From JBOIBN01 sp050739575 (GTDB lineage: Bacteria > Pseudomonadota > Gammaproteobacteria > JAKDMP01): a stretch of DNA of 64,000 nt. The stretch is from contig JBOIBN010000003.1 of assembly GCA_050739575.1 (NCBI GenBank), positions 1 to 64,000 on the forward strand, given 5' to 3'. Of the stretch, positions 26,156-35,074 are shown in pieces (position 1 is the stretch's first letter; each line of letters opens with the position of its first letter). The notes below the pieces were generated by a model, which saw only the letters and a list, made by a program, of their open reading frames with translations, did not search any database and had not been told where the DNA came from. A program made the translations under genes and the position numbers.

Positions 26156-26950
26156 TCAGTTTGAGCCGCCGCCGTTCTGGTTCGGACCGATCATTTGTTC
26201 GTAGTTCGGTAACTGGTTGGGGTTGTAGTTCGGCAGGTTCTTGCGGACGGTTTCGTCGCGGTTCTGGAAGTAGGCGTTGCGCATGAAGGCGTAGGGATCG
26301 TAGGCCTGCTCCAGCAATTGATCGAGATTCAGGAATTGCGCGCGGAGCTGAATTGCACCGATGGCGTAGATAAGGTTGCGCGTCCGTGGTTTCCAGCCGG
26401 TCCAGAAGAAGGCCGAGCCGAAGTGATCCACGTAGAGGCCGAAAGCGTCGCGGACATCGCTCGGCCCGAGCAGCGGGATTTGCAGGTACGGCCCGCTCGG
26501 CACGCCCCAGCGCGCAAGCGTGATGCCGAAGTCCTCGCTGTGCGGCGGCATGCCCCAGTCCGAGGCGGGATCGAAGAAACCCGCGAAACCCACCGTCGAG
26601 TTGGCGAAAAAGCGTCCGGTATCGCGCACCGCATCCAGCGGCTTGAGCTGCAGCAGATCGTTGATGACGGTGACCGGCAGGCCGAGATTGCTGAAGAAAT
26701 TGCCGATGCCGGTTTGCACCGGTTTCGGAGTGATCTTCACATAACCCTTGGCCGCAGGTTTGAGCACGGCCGAATCCACCAGATTATTGAAACGGTACAC
26801 CTCTCGGTTGGCGGGCGCCAGCGGGTCGCGCTTCTGGGGCGGCACGTTGCCAGGGTTGCCCGGCTTCGTCACACATCCGCAAAGTAGCGTTGTGAAAACC
26901 AGCGCGCAGACGGCGACGGGCCGGAGCAAGCGGTTGTGCCCACGGTTCAT
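26156..26950 (-). CDS. mlaA: outer-membrane lipoprotein MlaA (VacJ)
   Basis: A 264-residue lipoprotein with lipobox LLCGC near residue 23. Family blocks are DPLAPANREVYRFNNLVDSAVLKP, NFFSNLGLPVTVINDLLQLK, and EDFGITLARWGVPSGPYLQIPLLGPSDVRDAFG, all diagnostic of VacJ/MlaA. It removes mislocalised phospholipid from the outer leaflet. Its ATG overlaps the stop of the upstream TPR-sulfotransferase gene (ATGA), so it is translated from that operon, not with mlaFEDCB. The start MNRGHNRLLRPVAV is chosen for the signal peptide. Confidence 0.93.
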   Translation of the reverse strand: MNRGHNRLLRPVAVCALVFTTLLCGCVTKPGNPGNVPPQKRDPLAPANREVYRFNNLVDSAVLKPAAKGYVKITPKPVQTGIGNFFSNLGLPVTVINDLLQLKPLDAVRDTGRFFANSTVGFAGFFDPASDWGMPPHSEDFGITLARWGVPSGPYLQIPLLGPSDVRDAFGLYVDHFGSAFFWTGWKPRTRNLIYAIGAIQLRAQFLNLDQLLEQAYDPYAFMRNAYFQNRDETVRKNLPNYNPNQLPNYEQMIGPNQNGGGSN

Positions 26951-28737
26951 TGCCGGCCGGTTCCTTCGAGTGCTTCGAGCAAGGGTAGCAGATGGGCTTC
27001 GAAGTGTCGCCACCTGCCGATCGAGCCGCGGTAGATCGGCTGACGTACCTGATGCAGACTGGCGGTGGCGACCGGCCGGCGGGATTCGTGAAACGCTAAG
27101 CAATCCTGGTGCCAATCGAGATCGATCTCCCCAAGCAGTCGACGTATTGTCGGCTCGGGAGTTCTGACAAGTCTTTCGTATTCTACCTCGACGATGCGTT
27201 CCGCACCGAGCAGCTTGCGCCAGTGGTCCATGAGAGTCTCATACTTGCGATAATAGGCGCCGAGGTCGCGCAGCTCCGCAGGCAGGCCGCGTCCGGCAAG
27301 CGCCGTCGTGTAACAGGATATACAAGTATCTCGTGCATCCCTGCGCACATGAACGACCGCAGCATCGGGGAAGCAGAGCGCAATGAGGCCGAGCAGGAAA
27401 AAATTGATCGGCAGCTTGTCCGTGATCCGCTTGCGTCCAGCGCTGGCCCGCTCCAGGAAGCTTTGCCAATCCGCCGTCAGACGGGCGAGCGTTGGATCGT
27501 CTGCGTGGGCGAGCCAGGCCGGCACTTCCGCGTCCGGCAAACTTCCTGTGTTCCGGCGCAACCAAGTCGTCAGGAACTGCATTTCGCCCCCGGTCGTGAC
27601 CTCCGGATGCGCGCCCACAATGGCCTCAATCAGGGTCGTGCCCGAGCGCGGCATGCCGACGATAAAGATCGGGCGCAAATCGGCCGTATGCGAGAACGGA
27701 GGGCGGCGGACAAAATCGGCATTCAGGTATTTACGCACGTTATCGAAGTAACGCGCCTCCTCGCCGTAGTCGAGCGAGAAAACCCGGGCGCGGCGCCGAT
27801 TCGCCTCGGTGCAGGCCGCAAAGGCGTCATCGTAGCGGCCGAGTTTCTCCAGCACCCGGCCGAGAGCGAGGTGCAGCACCCAGGCCTGAGGATCGGCGCC
27901 CGCACCGACGACGGCTGTGCGCATCGCCTGCGCCGTCTCTTCGCGATGATCATCTGGTGCGAGTGTCAACTGATACCAGGCCGTGTAGCAGTGCGGATCG
28001 GCGTTTACCGCCGCCTTCGCTTCGCGTCGCAGATTCGCAAAATCGCCGAACTGTCCCGCTGCCGCCGCCAGCCGGTGGTGTTCGTCGGCGGTTGTTCCAC
28101 CGCAGGCGAGTGCCCGGCGAAAAGTCTCTGCGGCGGATGTCGTATCGGCCTGTCGGAGTTGCAGGGCGCAGATTTTAAACAACGCAGCGAGACGTGTCGC
28201 ACCGGCGGAATTCTGCTGAACGCGTTCCCAGGCCTGCAGCGCAAGTTCGGGTGTTTCCGTCTGTTGCCGCAAATCGCCCAGCAGCAGCCACACCGTGTAC
28301 TCGGTCGGGTGACGTGCGAGCCAAGATTCGAGCAGTGCGCACGCCGCCTCGTATTCATCGCCGGCCGCGAGATTGTTCGCAAGTTCGCGGATCGCAAGTG
28401 GCGAGTCCGGTTCGAGTGCAAGCAAGTGATCGAGCCGGATTTTCGCCGTCGCCATGCATCCCTGTTCGCCGAGCACCCGCGCATGATTGAGGAGAAAGTC
28501 GGGACGTGCGGGCGCGAGCCGTTCGGCGGCCTCGAGATGTTGGCGAGCCTCCTCCAGCCGTCCCCGTTGATGCAGCAGCAATCCGAAATAATGAAGCGCC
28601 TGCGGATTCTGCGGCTCGCGCTCCAGCAGCGCCTTGTACCGTTGTTCCGCCTGCGCCAGCTCGTTGGCCCGGTGTGCCCGCAATGCCTCTTCGAGCGATG
28701 GTTGGGCACGCGGATGGCGGGAGTGATGAGTCTTCAC
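26947..28737 (-). CDS. TPR-sulfotransferase, type A copy 2
   Basis: A 596-residue cytoplasmic-looking protein: TPR helices over about residues 10-320, then a sulfotransferase domain. The 5'-phosphosulfate loop GMPRSGTTLIEAI is at 361-373, a Glu in TTGGEM (385) corresponds in position to the catalytic Glu of tyrosylprotein sulfotransferases, and the 3'-phosphate site VVHVRRDARDTCIS is at 461-474. It would move sulfate from PAPS to a Tyr or sugar hydroxyl; substrate unknown. GTG start; last of five genes before mlaA on one strand. The other type A gene is at 32845. Confidence 0.85.
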   Translation of the reverse strand: MKTHHSRHPRAQPSLEEALRAHRANELAQAEQRYKALLEREPQNPQALHYFGLLLHQRGRLEEARQHLEAAERLAPARPDFLLNHARVLGEQGCMATAKIRLDHLLALEPDSPLAIRELANNLAAGDEYEAACALLESWLARHPTEYTVWLLLGDLRQQTETPELALQAWERVQQNSAGATRLAALFKICALQLRQADTTSAAETFRRALACGGTTADEHHRLAAAAGQFGDFANLRREAKAAVNADPHCYTAWYQLTLAPDDHREETAQAMRTAVVGAGADPQAWVLHLALGRVLEKLGRYDDAFAACTEANRRRARVFSLDYGEEARYFDNVRKYLNADFVRRPPFSHTADLRPIFIVGMPRSGTTLIEAIVGAHPEVTTGGEMQFLTTWLRRNTGSLPDAEVPAWLAHADDPTLARLTADWQSFLERASAGRKRITDKLPINFFLLGLIALCFPDAAVVHVRRDARDTCISCYTTALAGRGLPAELRDLGAYYRKYETLMDHWRKLLGAERIVEVEYERLVRTPEPTIRRLLGEIDLDWHQDCLAFHESRRPVATASLHQVRQPIYRGSIGRWRHFEAHLLPLLEALEGTGRQ

Positions 28738-28783
28738 ATGTGCTCTACGGGCCGCGGAACGAGCTCGGCTGGCCCGGGCGGCA

Positions 28784-30517
28784 TCAGACGCCGGCGGCTG
28801 CGTTGTCGTCTACCACGGCAAGTTCCGCCTCATAGGCCGCAATTTCATCGGCGAGTCCCGCGGCCACCGGAGCGAGCAACTCGCTGTAATGTTCGTGGCG
28901 CTCGAGCCCGCGCCGGTCGAGCGGCTGGCGGACCTGGGTGACGCTCGCGGTGCTCACGGGCCGCTCGAGTTTGTAGAACGCGAGGCAGGTGGGCTCGAAC
29001 TCAAGCCCGATGTAGTCCAGAACACGGCGCAGTTCACGCTCGGGATTCGCGACGAGCGCTTCGTAGAAAACTTCGATGAATCCTTTCGGCAGTGTCGCGC
29101 GCCAGTGCCGCATCAATGTCCAGTAGACCTTGTAATAGCGGACGATATCGTCGAGATCGTAGCTGTAGGTCATGCCATTGACGAAATGCTGCCGATACAG
29201 GCCCAATGCGGTCGCGAGTGGGTGCCTGCGCATGTGGATGATGCGCGCCCGCGGCAGCATCATCCGCAGCAGCCCAACGTAGAGAAAATTGATCATGTTC
29301 TTGTCGGTGGACCAGGGTGTAATGAGCCGCAGCCTGGCCGTCCCCCGGGCATAGCGCTCGGCCGCGGCCCCCAGATCGCGCCGCGCATCTTCGGGGGGAA
29401 TATCGGGAAAGGCGGGATGCCCGCCCCACAGACCATTGAGTTCGGCGACAATCTCGCGCAGGTGTGTCAATTCTCCGCCGCCGCGCACCTGCGAGTGCGA
29501 GGCGAGCATTTGTTCGAGCAGCGTGGAGCCGGAACGAGGCAGGCTGGCGATACAGATAACCGGGATATCGTGACGTTCCGACGAGCCATATCTTTGCATG
29601 AGTTCGGGTGTAAAAAACCCTGCGATATTGCGCATCAGGGTTTCGTCGTGGGAGACGTCGTAGGCGATCTCTTCATGGTGCAGCCGGTTGGCCTCGCGCA
29701 GGCACTCGCTTGCACGGGCAAACTCTCCGGTGTCGTCGTAGACCTTGGCGAGCGCGAACAGGGTGTCCTTGCGCATATGTCCGGAGGCGCTCTTCAGTTC
29801 TTCGCGGCGTTCTTCGAGGCGTGCGATAAGCGGGTCGCCCGCCTCGAAACGCTGCGACTGTACCAGCCCCTGATAGGCGGAAAAGTCGGGGTTCGCTTCC
29901 AATACCTCGCGAATCGTGCGGCCGGCCTCGTCCTCGCGTCCGAGAAAGCGCGCGAGACGGGCAAGCCCAAGCCGGGCGGGACCGTGGTCCGGCTTTATCC
30001 GCAAGGCTTCATGCAAGGCCTGTGCGGCGGCCTCGTGTTCTTCGCGATCCATCAGCAGCATGCCGTGGGTGACCAGCGCGTTGGCGTCCGCGGGCGCGAT
30101 GGCGAGCGCCTTGCGGATAAGTTCGAGGGCGAGCGCGGGCTGGCCGCCGATCCTCAGGCATTCTGCCAGTCCCGCCTGCGCGGACACGAAGCCGGGAGTC
30201 AGACTCAGGGCGCGCTGGAAGGCGTTTTGCGCCTTTTGTCTTTCGCCCAGGCTCAATAGCGCATCGCCGAGCCCGGTCCAGGATGCGGTTGCAGTCTGCG
30301 TATCGGGCGCGAGGCGGCAGGCTCGCGTGAAATGTTCGCGCGCCTGTGGGTTCGCGCCCAGAGACAGCGCGGCGATGCCTGCGAGTTGCTGGTTCGCGTA
30401 CGACCCGGGTTGCTCCTCACAAGCCTTGGTTGCGTGTTCCAATGCGCTGCGGGCATCGTTGCGCCGCAACGCGAGTGCCGCCTCGCGTGCCGCCCCCGTC
30501 CATTCAACCGTGCTCAC
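28784..30517 (-). CDS. TPR-sulfotransferase, type B copy 2
   Basis: A 577-residue protein with about eight TPR units (1-300) and a C-terminal sulfotransferase domain. Its loop SLPRSGSTLLEQM (325-337) and HSQVRGGGEL (341-350) differ from type A. The 3'-phosphate site is IIHMRRHPLATALGLY. It ends in an acidic helix preceded by RQPLDRRGLERHEHY, shared with the gene at 31069. Start is GTG overlapping the stop of the SseB-like gene (GTGA). No signal peptide, so it presumably acts in the cytoplasm. Same putative operon as its neighbours. Confidence 0.85.
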   Translation of the reverse strand: MSTVEWTGAAREAALALRRNDARSALEHATKACEEQPGSYANQQLAGIAALSLGANPQAREHFTRACRLAPDTQTATASWTGLGDALLSLGERQKAQNAFQRALSLTPGFVSAQAGLAECLRIGGQPALALELIRKALAIAPADANALVTHGMLLMDREEHEAAAQALHEALRIKPDHGPARLGLARLARFLGREDEAGRTIREVLEANPDFSAYQGLVQSQRFEAGDPLIARLEERREELKSASGHMRKDTLFALAKVYDDTGEFARASECLREANRLHHEEIAYDVSHDETLMRNIAGFFTPELMQRYGSSERHDIPVICIASLPRSGSTLLEQMLASHSQVRGGGELTHLREIVAELNGLWGGHPAFPDIPPEDARRDLGAAAERYARGTARLRLITPWSTDKNMINFLYVGLLRMMLPRARIIHMRRHPLATALGLYRQHFVNGMTYSYDLDDIVRYYKVYWTLMRHWRATLPKGFIEVFYEALVANPERELRRVLDYIGLEFEPTCLAFYKLERPVSTASVTQVRQPLDRRGLERHEHYSELLAPVAAGLADEIAAYEAELAVVDDNAAAGV

Positions 30518-30978
30518 TGCGCCTCTCGCGCCTTGGCCTGTGCCCGATGCAGCGCTTGGCGAACATCGTGCTTGAGTTTGTCCATGAGCGGCGGCGGAAT
30601 CCGGAAACCTTGCGGTTCATTGGGATTCAGGCGAATGCCGGCACCCTCCGGAACCTGCAGCAGCGCCCAGGAACTGGCGGTCTCGAAGGGGGCGAATTGC
30701 CCGTCCTGAACATTTTCACGGCAGAACTTCTCGGCGCGTGCGGGGCGACTGAAAAGCGCCAGCATGGGTTGCTCCTGATTGCTGCCGTCGGAAACGATCA
30801 GCAGTTTGCGGCCGACCGGAGGAGGGACGTCGACTTCTTCCCACGGCGGACTCACGGCGACAGTTACATGCTCGGTTGCGAGCGCGATGAAGAAGTCGCT
30901 GTACCATTGCGGGTCTTCGGCATAGCTGTTCAGCAATTGTTCCAAGCGGTTGGGCGGCGTCTCGTCGTCGGGGGTCAT
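30514..30978 (-). CDS. SseB N-terminal domain-like protein
   Basis: A 154-residue soluble protein. The middle part, MLALFSRPARAEKFC followed by ETASSWALLQVP and GIRLNPNEPQGFRIPP, matches the SseB N-terminal domain (the family named after enhanced serine sensitivity SseB). Such proteins have no settled function. It lies between the two type B sulfotransferase genes and is coupled to the second by a 4-bp overlap, so it is probably part of the same process. It is not related to the type III chaperone of the same name. Confidence 0.65.
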   Translation of the reverse strand: MTPDDETPPNRLEQLLNSYAEDPQWYSDFFIALATEHVTVAVSPPWEEVDVPPPVGRKLLIVSDGSNQEQPMLALFSRPARAEKFCRENVQDGQFAPFETASSWALLQVPEGAGIRLNPNEPQGFRIPPPLMDKLKHDVRQALHRAQAKAREAQ

Positions 30979-31068
30979 CCGTTGTAATCGGTTGGATCGT
31001 GAGAGCGACTTATTATAGTTGGATCAACCGGTTTCGCGGCCGCTGACTGCGGGCGGATCACTTATCCA

Positions 31069-32841
31069 TCACTTTGCTTCGGACGCGAGGCTCGCGGCCA
31101 GTTCCGCCTCGTAGGCGGCGATGTCGTCGGCGAGTCGCGCGGCGACCGGGGCGAGCAGTTCCCGATAATGTTCATGTCGTTCGATCCCGCGCCGATCGAG
31201 CGGCCGGCGTACCTGGGTGATGCTTGCAGTGCTCACGGGCCGTTCGAGCCGGTAGAACTCCAGGCAGACAGGCTCGAACGCGAGCCCGATGTAATCGAAG
31301 ATACGACGCAATTCGCATTCGGGGTTCGTGACGAGGGTCTCGTAGAAAACTTCAATGTAGGCCTCGGGCACGGTTTTATGCCAATGCGCCATCAGCTCCC
31401 GATAGGCCCGGTAGTAGCGCATGAAGTCATGCAGGTCGTAGCCGTACTCGAGACCGTAACCGAAAAGTTGGCGGTAAAGTCCGAGGGCGGTTGCCAGCGG
31501 ATGGCGGCGGACGTGCACGATCCGCGCCGCGGGCAGCATCAGGTGTATCAGCCCGATGTAGAGAAAATTGCCCAGGTTCTTGTCGGTGAATAAAGGAGTG
31601 GTGGAATGCAGGGTACTCGTGGCCTGCGCGTAACGCCGGGCGGCATCAAGAAGGTCGTGCCGCGCCTGCTGCGAAGCGCTGCCGGAAACGCCGGCGTATG
31701 TCCCCCAGCGTCGACTGAGGTCGTCGGCGATCAGAGTCATCTGGTTGAGTTCGCCTCCGCCCTTCACTTGTGAATGCGAGGCCAGCATTTGTTCCACGAG
31801 GGTGGAACCCGAACGCGGCAAGCTGGTGATAAAAACAGGCCGAATGCTCCGATACGCCGTCTGACCGAGTTGCTCGATGCGCTCGGCGGTAAAAAATCCG
31901 GCGATACGCTGCATCAGGGCTTCATCGCGGGCCACGTCGTAGTGGCTGTGCTTGCGGTGCAGCGTATTGCCTTCCTGCAGGCATTGCGCCGCACGCGGGT
32001 AATCCTCGATGTCCTCATAAACCTTGGCGAGCGCGAAAAGACAGTCTTCGCGCACCCTTGGAGATTCTCGCCCGAGCGCCGTCCGGCGTCGTTCGAGTAG
32101 CGCAATGATCGGATCGTTGCGGGAGACCTGCCGCAACTGCACCAGGGTGAGCCAGGCGGGAAAATCGGGGTTCGCATCGAGCAGCGCCCGGACTTCCCGC
32201 TCGGCATCGTCCTCCTGTCCCAGAATGCGTTTGAGTCGTGCGAGGCCGAGACGCGCGGCAATGTGCCGGGGGTTCAGTTCCAGGGCCTCGAGCAGCGGAC
32301 GCCCCGCCTCCTCGTACTGCTCCCGGACAATCAGCAGTTGCGCGTAGGTGACGAGCGCGGGAACGTTTTGCGGGGCGACGGCCAGCAGCTCGCGGACGAG
32401 TGTGAGCGCCGCTTCTTCTTCCATGTTTCGGTACAGGGCCTCGGCCAGTCCCGCCCGGGCGGCGATCAGCTTCGGCCGCAGGCGCAGGGCCTGCCGGAAC
32501 GCGTCGCGCGCGAGCGCGGGTTCGGCCAGATCCAGCCGGACGCGTCCGAGCCCGACCCAGGCCGCGGCGGCGGTGCCAGCGTCGGGGGCCAAATGACAGG
32601 CGAGCGTGAAATGTTCACGCGCCTGGAGAGTTGCGCCGAGAAACAGTGCGGCCATGCCCGCGAGTTGGTGGTTCGCGCAGGAGCCAGGTTGATTCCGGCA
32701 GGCTTCCGTGGCGTATTCCAGGGCGTCGCGAGGATCGTCGCGACGCAGCGCCAAGGCCGCCTGTCGCGCCAGCCCCGTCAATGCCTCCGGACTCATCGAG
32801 TTTCCCGTGTCCATGTCTGTTTGCGGGGCAGCGTTCCGCAT
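31069..32841 (-). CDS. TPR-sulfotransferase, type B copy 1
   Basis: A 590-residue protein closely similar in layout to the gene at 28784: TPR region with AREHFTLACHLAPDAGTA, then SLPRSGSTLVEQMLASHSQVKGGGEL, IVHVRRHPLATALGLYRQ and the C-terminal ITQVRRPLDRRGIERHEHY. Repeated similar sentences throughout both point to a gene duplication. The ATG at 32841 lies 3 bp after the stop of the type A gene upstream; an internal ATG 15 codons later would also leave all domains. Substrate unknown. Confidence 0.85.
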   Translation of the reverse strand: MRNAAPQTDMDTGNSMSPEALTGLARQAALALRRDDPRDALEYATEACRNQPGSCANHQLAGMAALFLGATLQAREHFTLACHLAPDAGTAAAAWVGLGRVRLDLAEPALARDAFRQALRLRPKLIAARAGLAEALYRNMEEEAALTLVRELLAVAPQNVPALVTYAQLLIVREQYEEAGRPLLEALELNPRHIAARLGLARLKRILGQEDDAEREVRALLDANPDFPAWLTLVQLRQVSRNDPIIALLERRRTALGRESPRVREDCLFALAKVYEDIEDYPRAAQCLQEGNTLHRKHSHYDVARDEALMQRIAGFFTAERIEQLGQTAYRSIRPVFITSLPRSGSTLVEQMLASHSQVKGGGELNQMTLIADDLSRRWGTYAGVSGSASQQARHDLLDAARRYAQATSTLHSTTPLFTDKNLGNFLYIGLIHLMLPAARIVHVRRHPLATALGLYRQLFGYGLEYGYDLHDFMRYYRAYRELMAHWHKTVPEAYIEVFYETLVTNPECELRRIFDYIGLAFEPVCLEFYRLERPVSTASITQVRRPLDRRGIERHEHYRELLAPVAARLADDIAAYEAELAASLASEAK

Positions 32842-32844
32842 GCT

Positions 32845-34680
32845 TCAAGATACCGCTTCGTCGTCCCGGACGGGCGAATGTTTCTCCCCCGACGGATTCA
32901 ACGGTGCCGCCGCCGAGGGCTGCTGCAGCGCCTTGCGCAGGGGCTCGAGATGACGTTCGAAGTGGCGCCAGCGCCCCTGTGCGCTGCGATATACGGGTTG
33001 GCGCGCCTGCCACAGGCTCGCGGTCCGGATCAGGAGGCGTTCCCGATAGCGTTCGAGGCAGTCCTCCTCCCACGGCAAGTCTAGCGCCACCATCAGGTCG
33101 CGCAGTGCCTGCTCGGGCTCCGCAACCAGCCGTTCGTAGCGTACCTCGATAAGACGTTTGGCGCCCAAAGTTCTGCGCCAATGCACCATGAGCGCTTCGT
33201 AGAAGAGATAGAACTCGCCCAGCGTGGCCAGCTCGTTGCTGAAGGAATGGCCCTGGCCGAAGGCGGTGGCGAAGCAGGAAAAGCAATTATCAAGAGGGTC
33301 GCGGCGCACATGCACGATGGCGGCGCGGGGAAAGCACAGGTGCAGCAGTGCGACCAGCATGAAATTGGTGGGCATCTTGTCGGTAATGCGCGCGCCGTCC
33401 GGGGCGAGTGTCTCGAGGCCGCGCCGCCACTCCCCGGCGATGTCGGCGAGTTGCGCGTCGCTGCGCGACGCCAGCCATTCCCCAACCCGCTCCTTGGCAT
33501 TCACGCGTCCAGCGCGACGGCGCAGCAAATCGTGCACCCAGTGCATCTCGCCGCCGGCATGGACCGTGCTGTGCGCCGCGAGCAGGCTTTCGGTCAGGGT
33601 GGTGCCCGAGCGCGGCATGCCGAGCACGAAGATCGGCCGCGTCGTAGAATCGCCGATGCGCCCGGCGCGGGCGGCGAAGTCCTTGCCGAGATACGCTATG
33701 ATGCCGCGGAAATAGTCAATCTGACCGTCCCGGTCGTAGGGCAGCTCGTGCGCCCGACGGACGTTGGCTTCGGCGTAGGCGGTGAAGGCGCCGTCGTAGT
33801 CGCCGGCCGCTTCCCGGCACATGCCGAGCGCAAAGTAAAGCGGCGAGGCCGCGGGATCGGCCCCCGCCTCGTGCGTCGCCGCCACCAGTCCGGACATCAA
33901 ATCGGAGGCCGCGCGATCGCGGCACCCCAGCACCCGATTCAGCCACGCCTCGTAGCAGCTCCGATCGGCTTCCAGAGCCCGCCGTGCCAAGCGTTCGCCC
34001 TCGGCAAAATTGCCCCGCTGCCCGGCGAGGGAACCGAGTGCGCAAATCGCCGAGGCACAGCGCGGATCGAGCGCGAGCGCGTGACGATAACTGGATTCGG
34101 CCTGATCGGCGAGGCCCAGGCGCTCCTCGATCTCGGCGCGGTGCAACCAGGGTTCGGGATCACGGGGAGCCAGGTTCGCGGCCCGGGCGTAGGCCGCGAG
34201 CGCGCACTCCCAGTCCGCAGCCTGCTCGTGACAGCTGCCGCTCAGCGTCCACAGTTGGGCCGCATCGGGATAGCGCGCGAGCAGGTGTGCAAAGGGCTCG
34301 CGCAGTTCGTCGGCCCGATCCTGTGCGATGCGGATCAGGGCGAGCTGAATCCATGCGGGCGGGTGCATGGGGGCGAGCGCGAGGACATGCGCGAGCTGCC
34401 GTTCCGCGGCCTCGGGCTCTCCGGTCTCACGCAGCATGCGGGCGAGATTGGTCAGGACGGAGATCTCGTCGGGCGCGAGCCGCGCGGCGCGTTCCATGAA
34501 GCGGCGTGCCGTGCGAGCGTGCCCCCGCTCATAGATCAGGAGCGCATAAAAGTGCCAGGCCTCGACGCAGCGCGGATCGGCGCGCAGGATACGACAGTAG
34601 CCGGCGGCCGCCGGGCGCCAGCGTCCGGCGCGCTGCCAGGCCAGCAGCCGCTGCAGATTCTCCCCGGCCCCGGCCCTCAC
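32845..34680 (-). CDS. TPR-sulfotransferase, type A copy 1
   Basis: A 611-residue protein with TPR units from about residue 15 to 330 and a sulfotransferase domain. It has FVLGMPRSGTTLTESLLAAHSTVHAGGEMHWV and the 3'-phosphate site IVHVRRDPLDNCFSCF. The C-terminal segment SLWQARQPVYRSAQGRWRHFERHLEPL parallels that of the type A gene at 26947. GTG start. It is the first gene of the five-gene minus-strand run ending in mlaA; the 394 bp upstream face the TonB-dependent receptor gene. Confidence 0.85.
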   Translation of the reverse strand: MRAGAGENLQRLLAWQRAGRWRPAAAGYCRILRADPRCVEAWHFYALLIYERGHARTARRFMERAARLAPDEISVLTNLARMLRETGEPEAAERQLAHVLALAPMHPPAWIQLALIRIAQDRADELREPFAHLLARYPDAAQLWTLSGSCHEQAADWECALAAYARAANLAPRDPEPWLHRAEIEERLGLADQAESSYRHALALDPRCASAICALGSLAGQRGNFAEGERLARRALEADRSCYEAWLNRVLGCRDRAASDLMSGLVAATHEAGADPAASPLYFALGMCREAAGDYDGAFTAYAEANVRRAHELPYDRDGQIDYFRGIIAYLGKDFAARAGRIGDSTTRPIFVLGMPRSGTTLTESLLAAHSTVHAGGEMHWVHDLLRRRAGRVNAKERVGEWLASRSDAQLADIAGEWRRGLETLAPDGARITDKMPTNFMLVALLHLCFPRAAIVHVRRDPLDNCFSCFATAFGQGHSFSNELATLGEFYLFYEALMVHWRRTLGAKRLIEVRYERLVAEPEQALRDLMVALDLPWEEDCLERYRERLLIRTASLWQARQPVYRSAQGRWRHFERHLEPLRKALQQPSAAAPLNPSGEKHSPVRDDEAVS

Positions 34681-35074
34681 GCCCGCTCCGTCCTTGAGTG
34701 TTTCGTGGAGCTGAAATCATAGCCGTTTACCGCTCGTGTCGATTGTTGCTGACACACAACAGTTCGTTATCGAAGCGGAGTCGGACCTATGTCGGACGCT
34801 TTCGGTTTCGCGCCGGCGCGACGCATTTGCGGGCCTGCAAATAGCGAGCGATCAAGTGGCTGGCCGAATGGGGCCGCCCTGGCTCTCGTGACGAGCCACG
34901 CCGGACCGGATGTGGTAGCGATGCCACAAGGGCTTGCAAAACGTTTTTTTTGGTGCTAGGATTCGACTACCACGCTCGCGAGTAGGCACGTGTGTCCGTG
35001 CGAACCCCGCGACGCGGAAGCGGCAATAGGGCCGCGAAATTTGGTCAACCCTCTTAGCTGGGAGGATACTTGTA
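34681..35074. other. divergent control region between sulfotransferase operon and receptor gene
   Basis: A 394-bp region without a gene. It contains a palindromic TTGTTGCTGACACACAACA at about 34743-34761, possibly an operator, and the receptor promoter at 34934. It is the only place where both transcripts of the island could be co-regulated. Confidence 0.5.
34934..34962 (+). promoter_or_regulatory. promoter of the TonB-dependent receptor gene with T8 in the spacer
   Basis: TTGCAA (34934-34939) and TAGGAT (34957-34962) with 17-bp spacing. Eight consecutive T (34944-34951) lie within the spacer. The predicted start site leaves a 5' leader of roughly 105 bases before the ATG at 35075. Confidence 0.55.

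Noticed and set aside
27109..28941. 610-codon plus-strand open frame across the first sulfotransferase gene
   Set aside because: Antisense shadow; Arg/Gln-rich composition, no domain, and it crosses the gap between two real genes.
33181..34722. 513-codon plus-strand open frame opposite the type A sulfotransferase
   Set aside because: Antisense shadow of a gene with clear TPR and sulfotransferase motifs.
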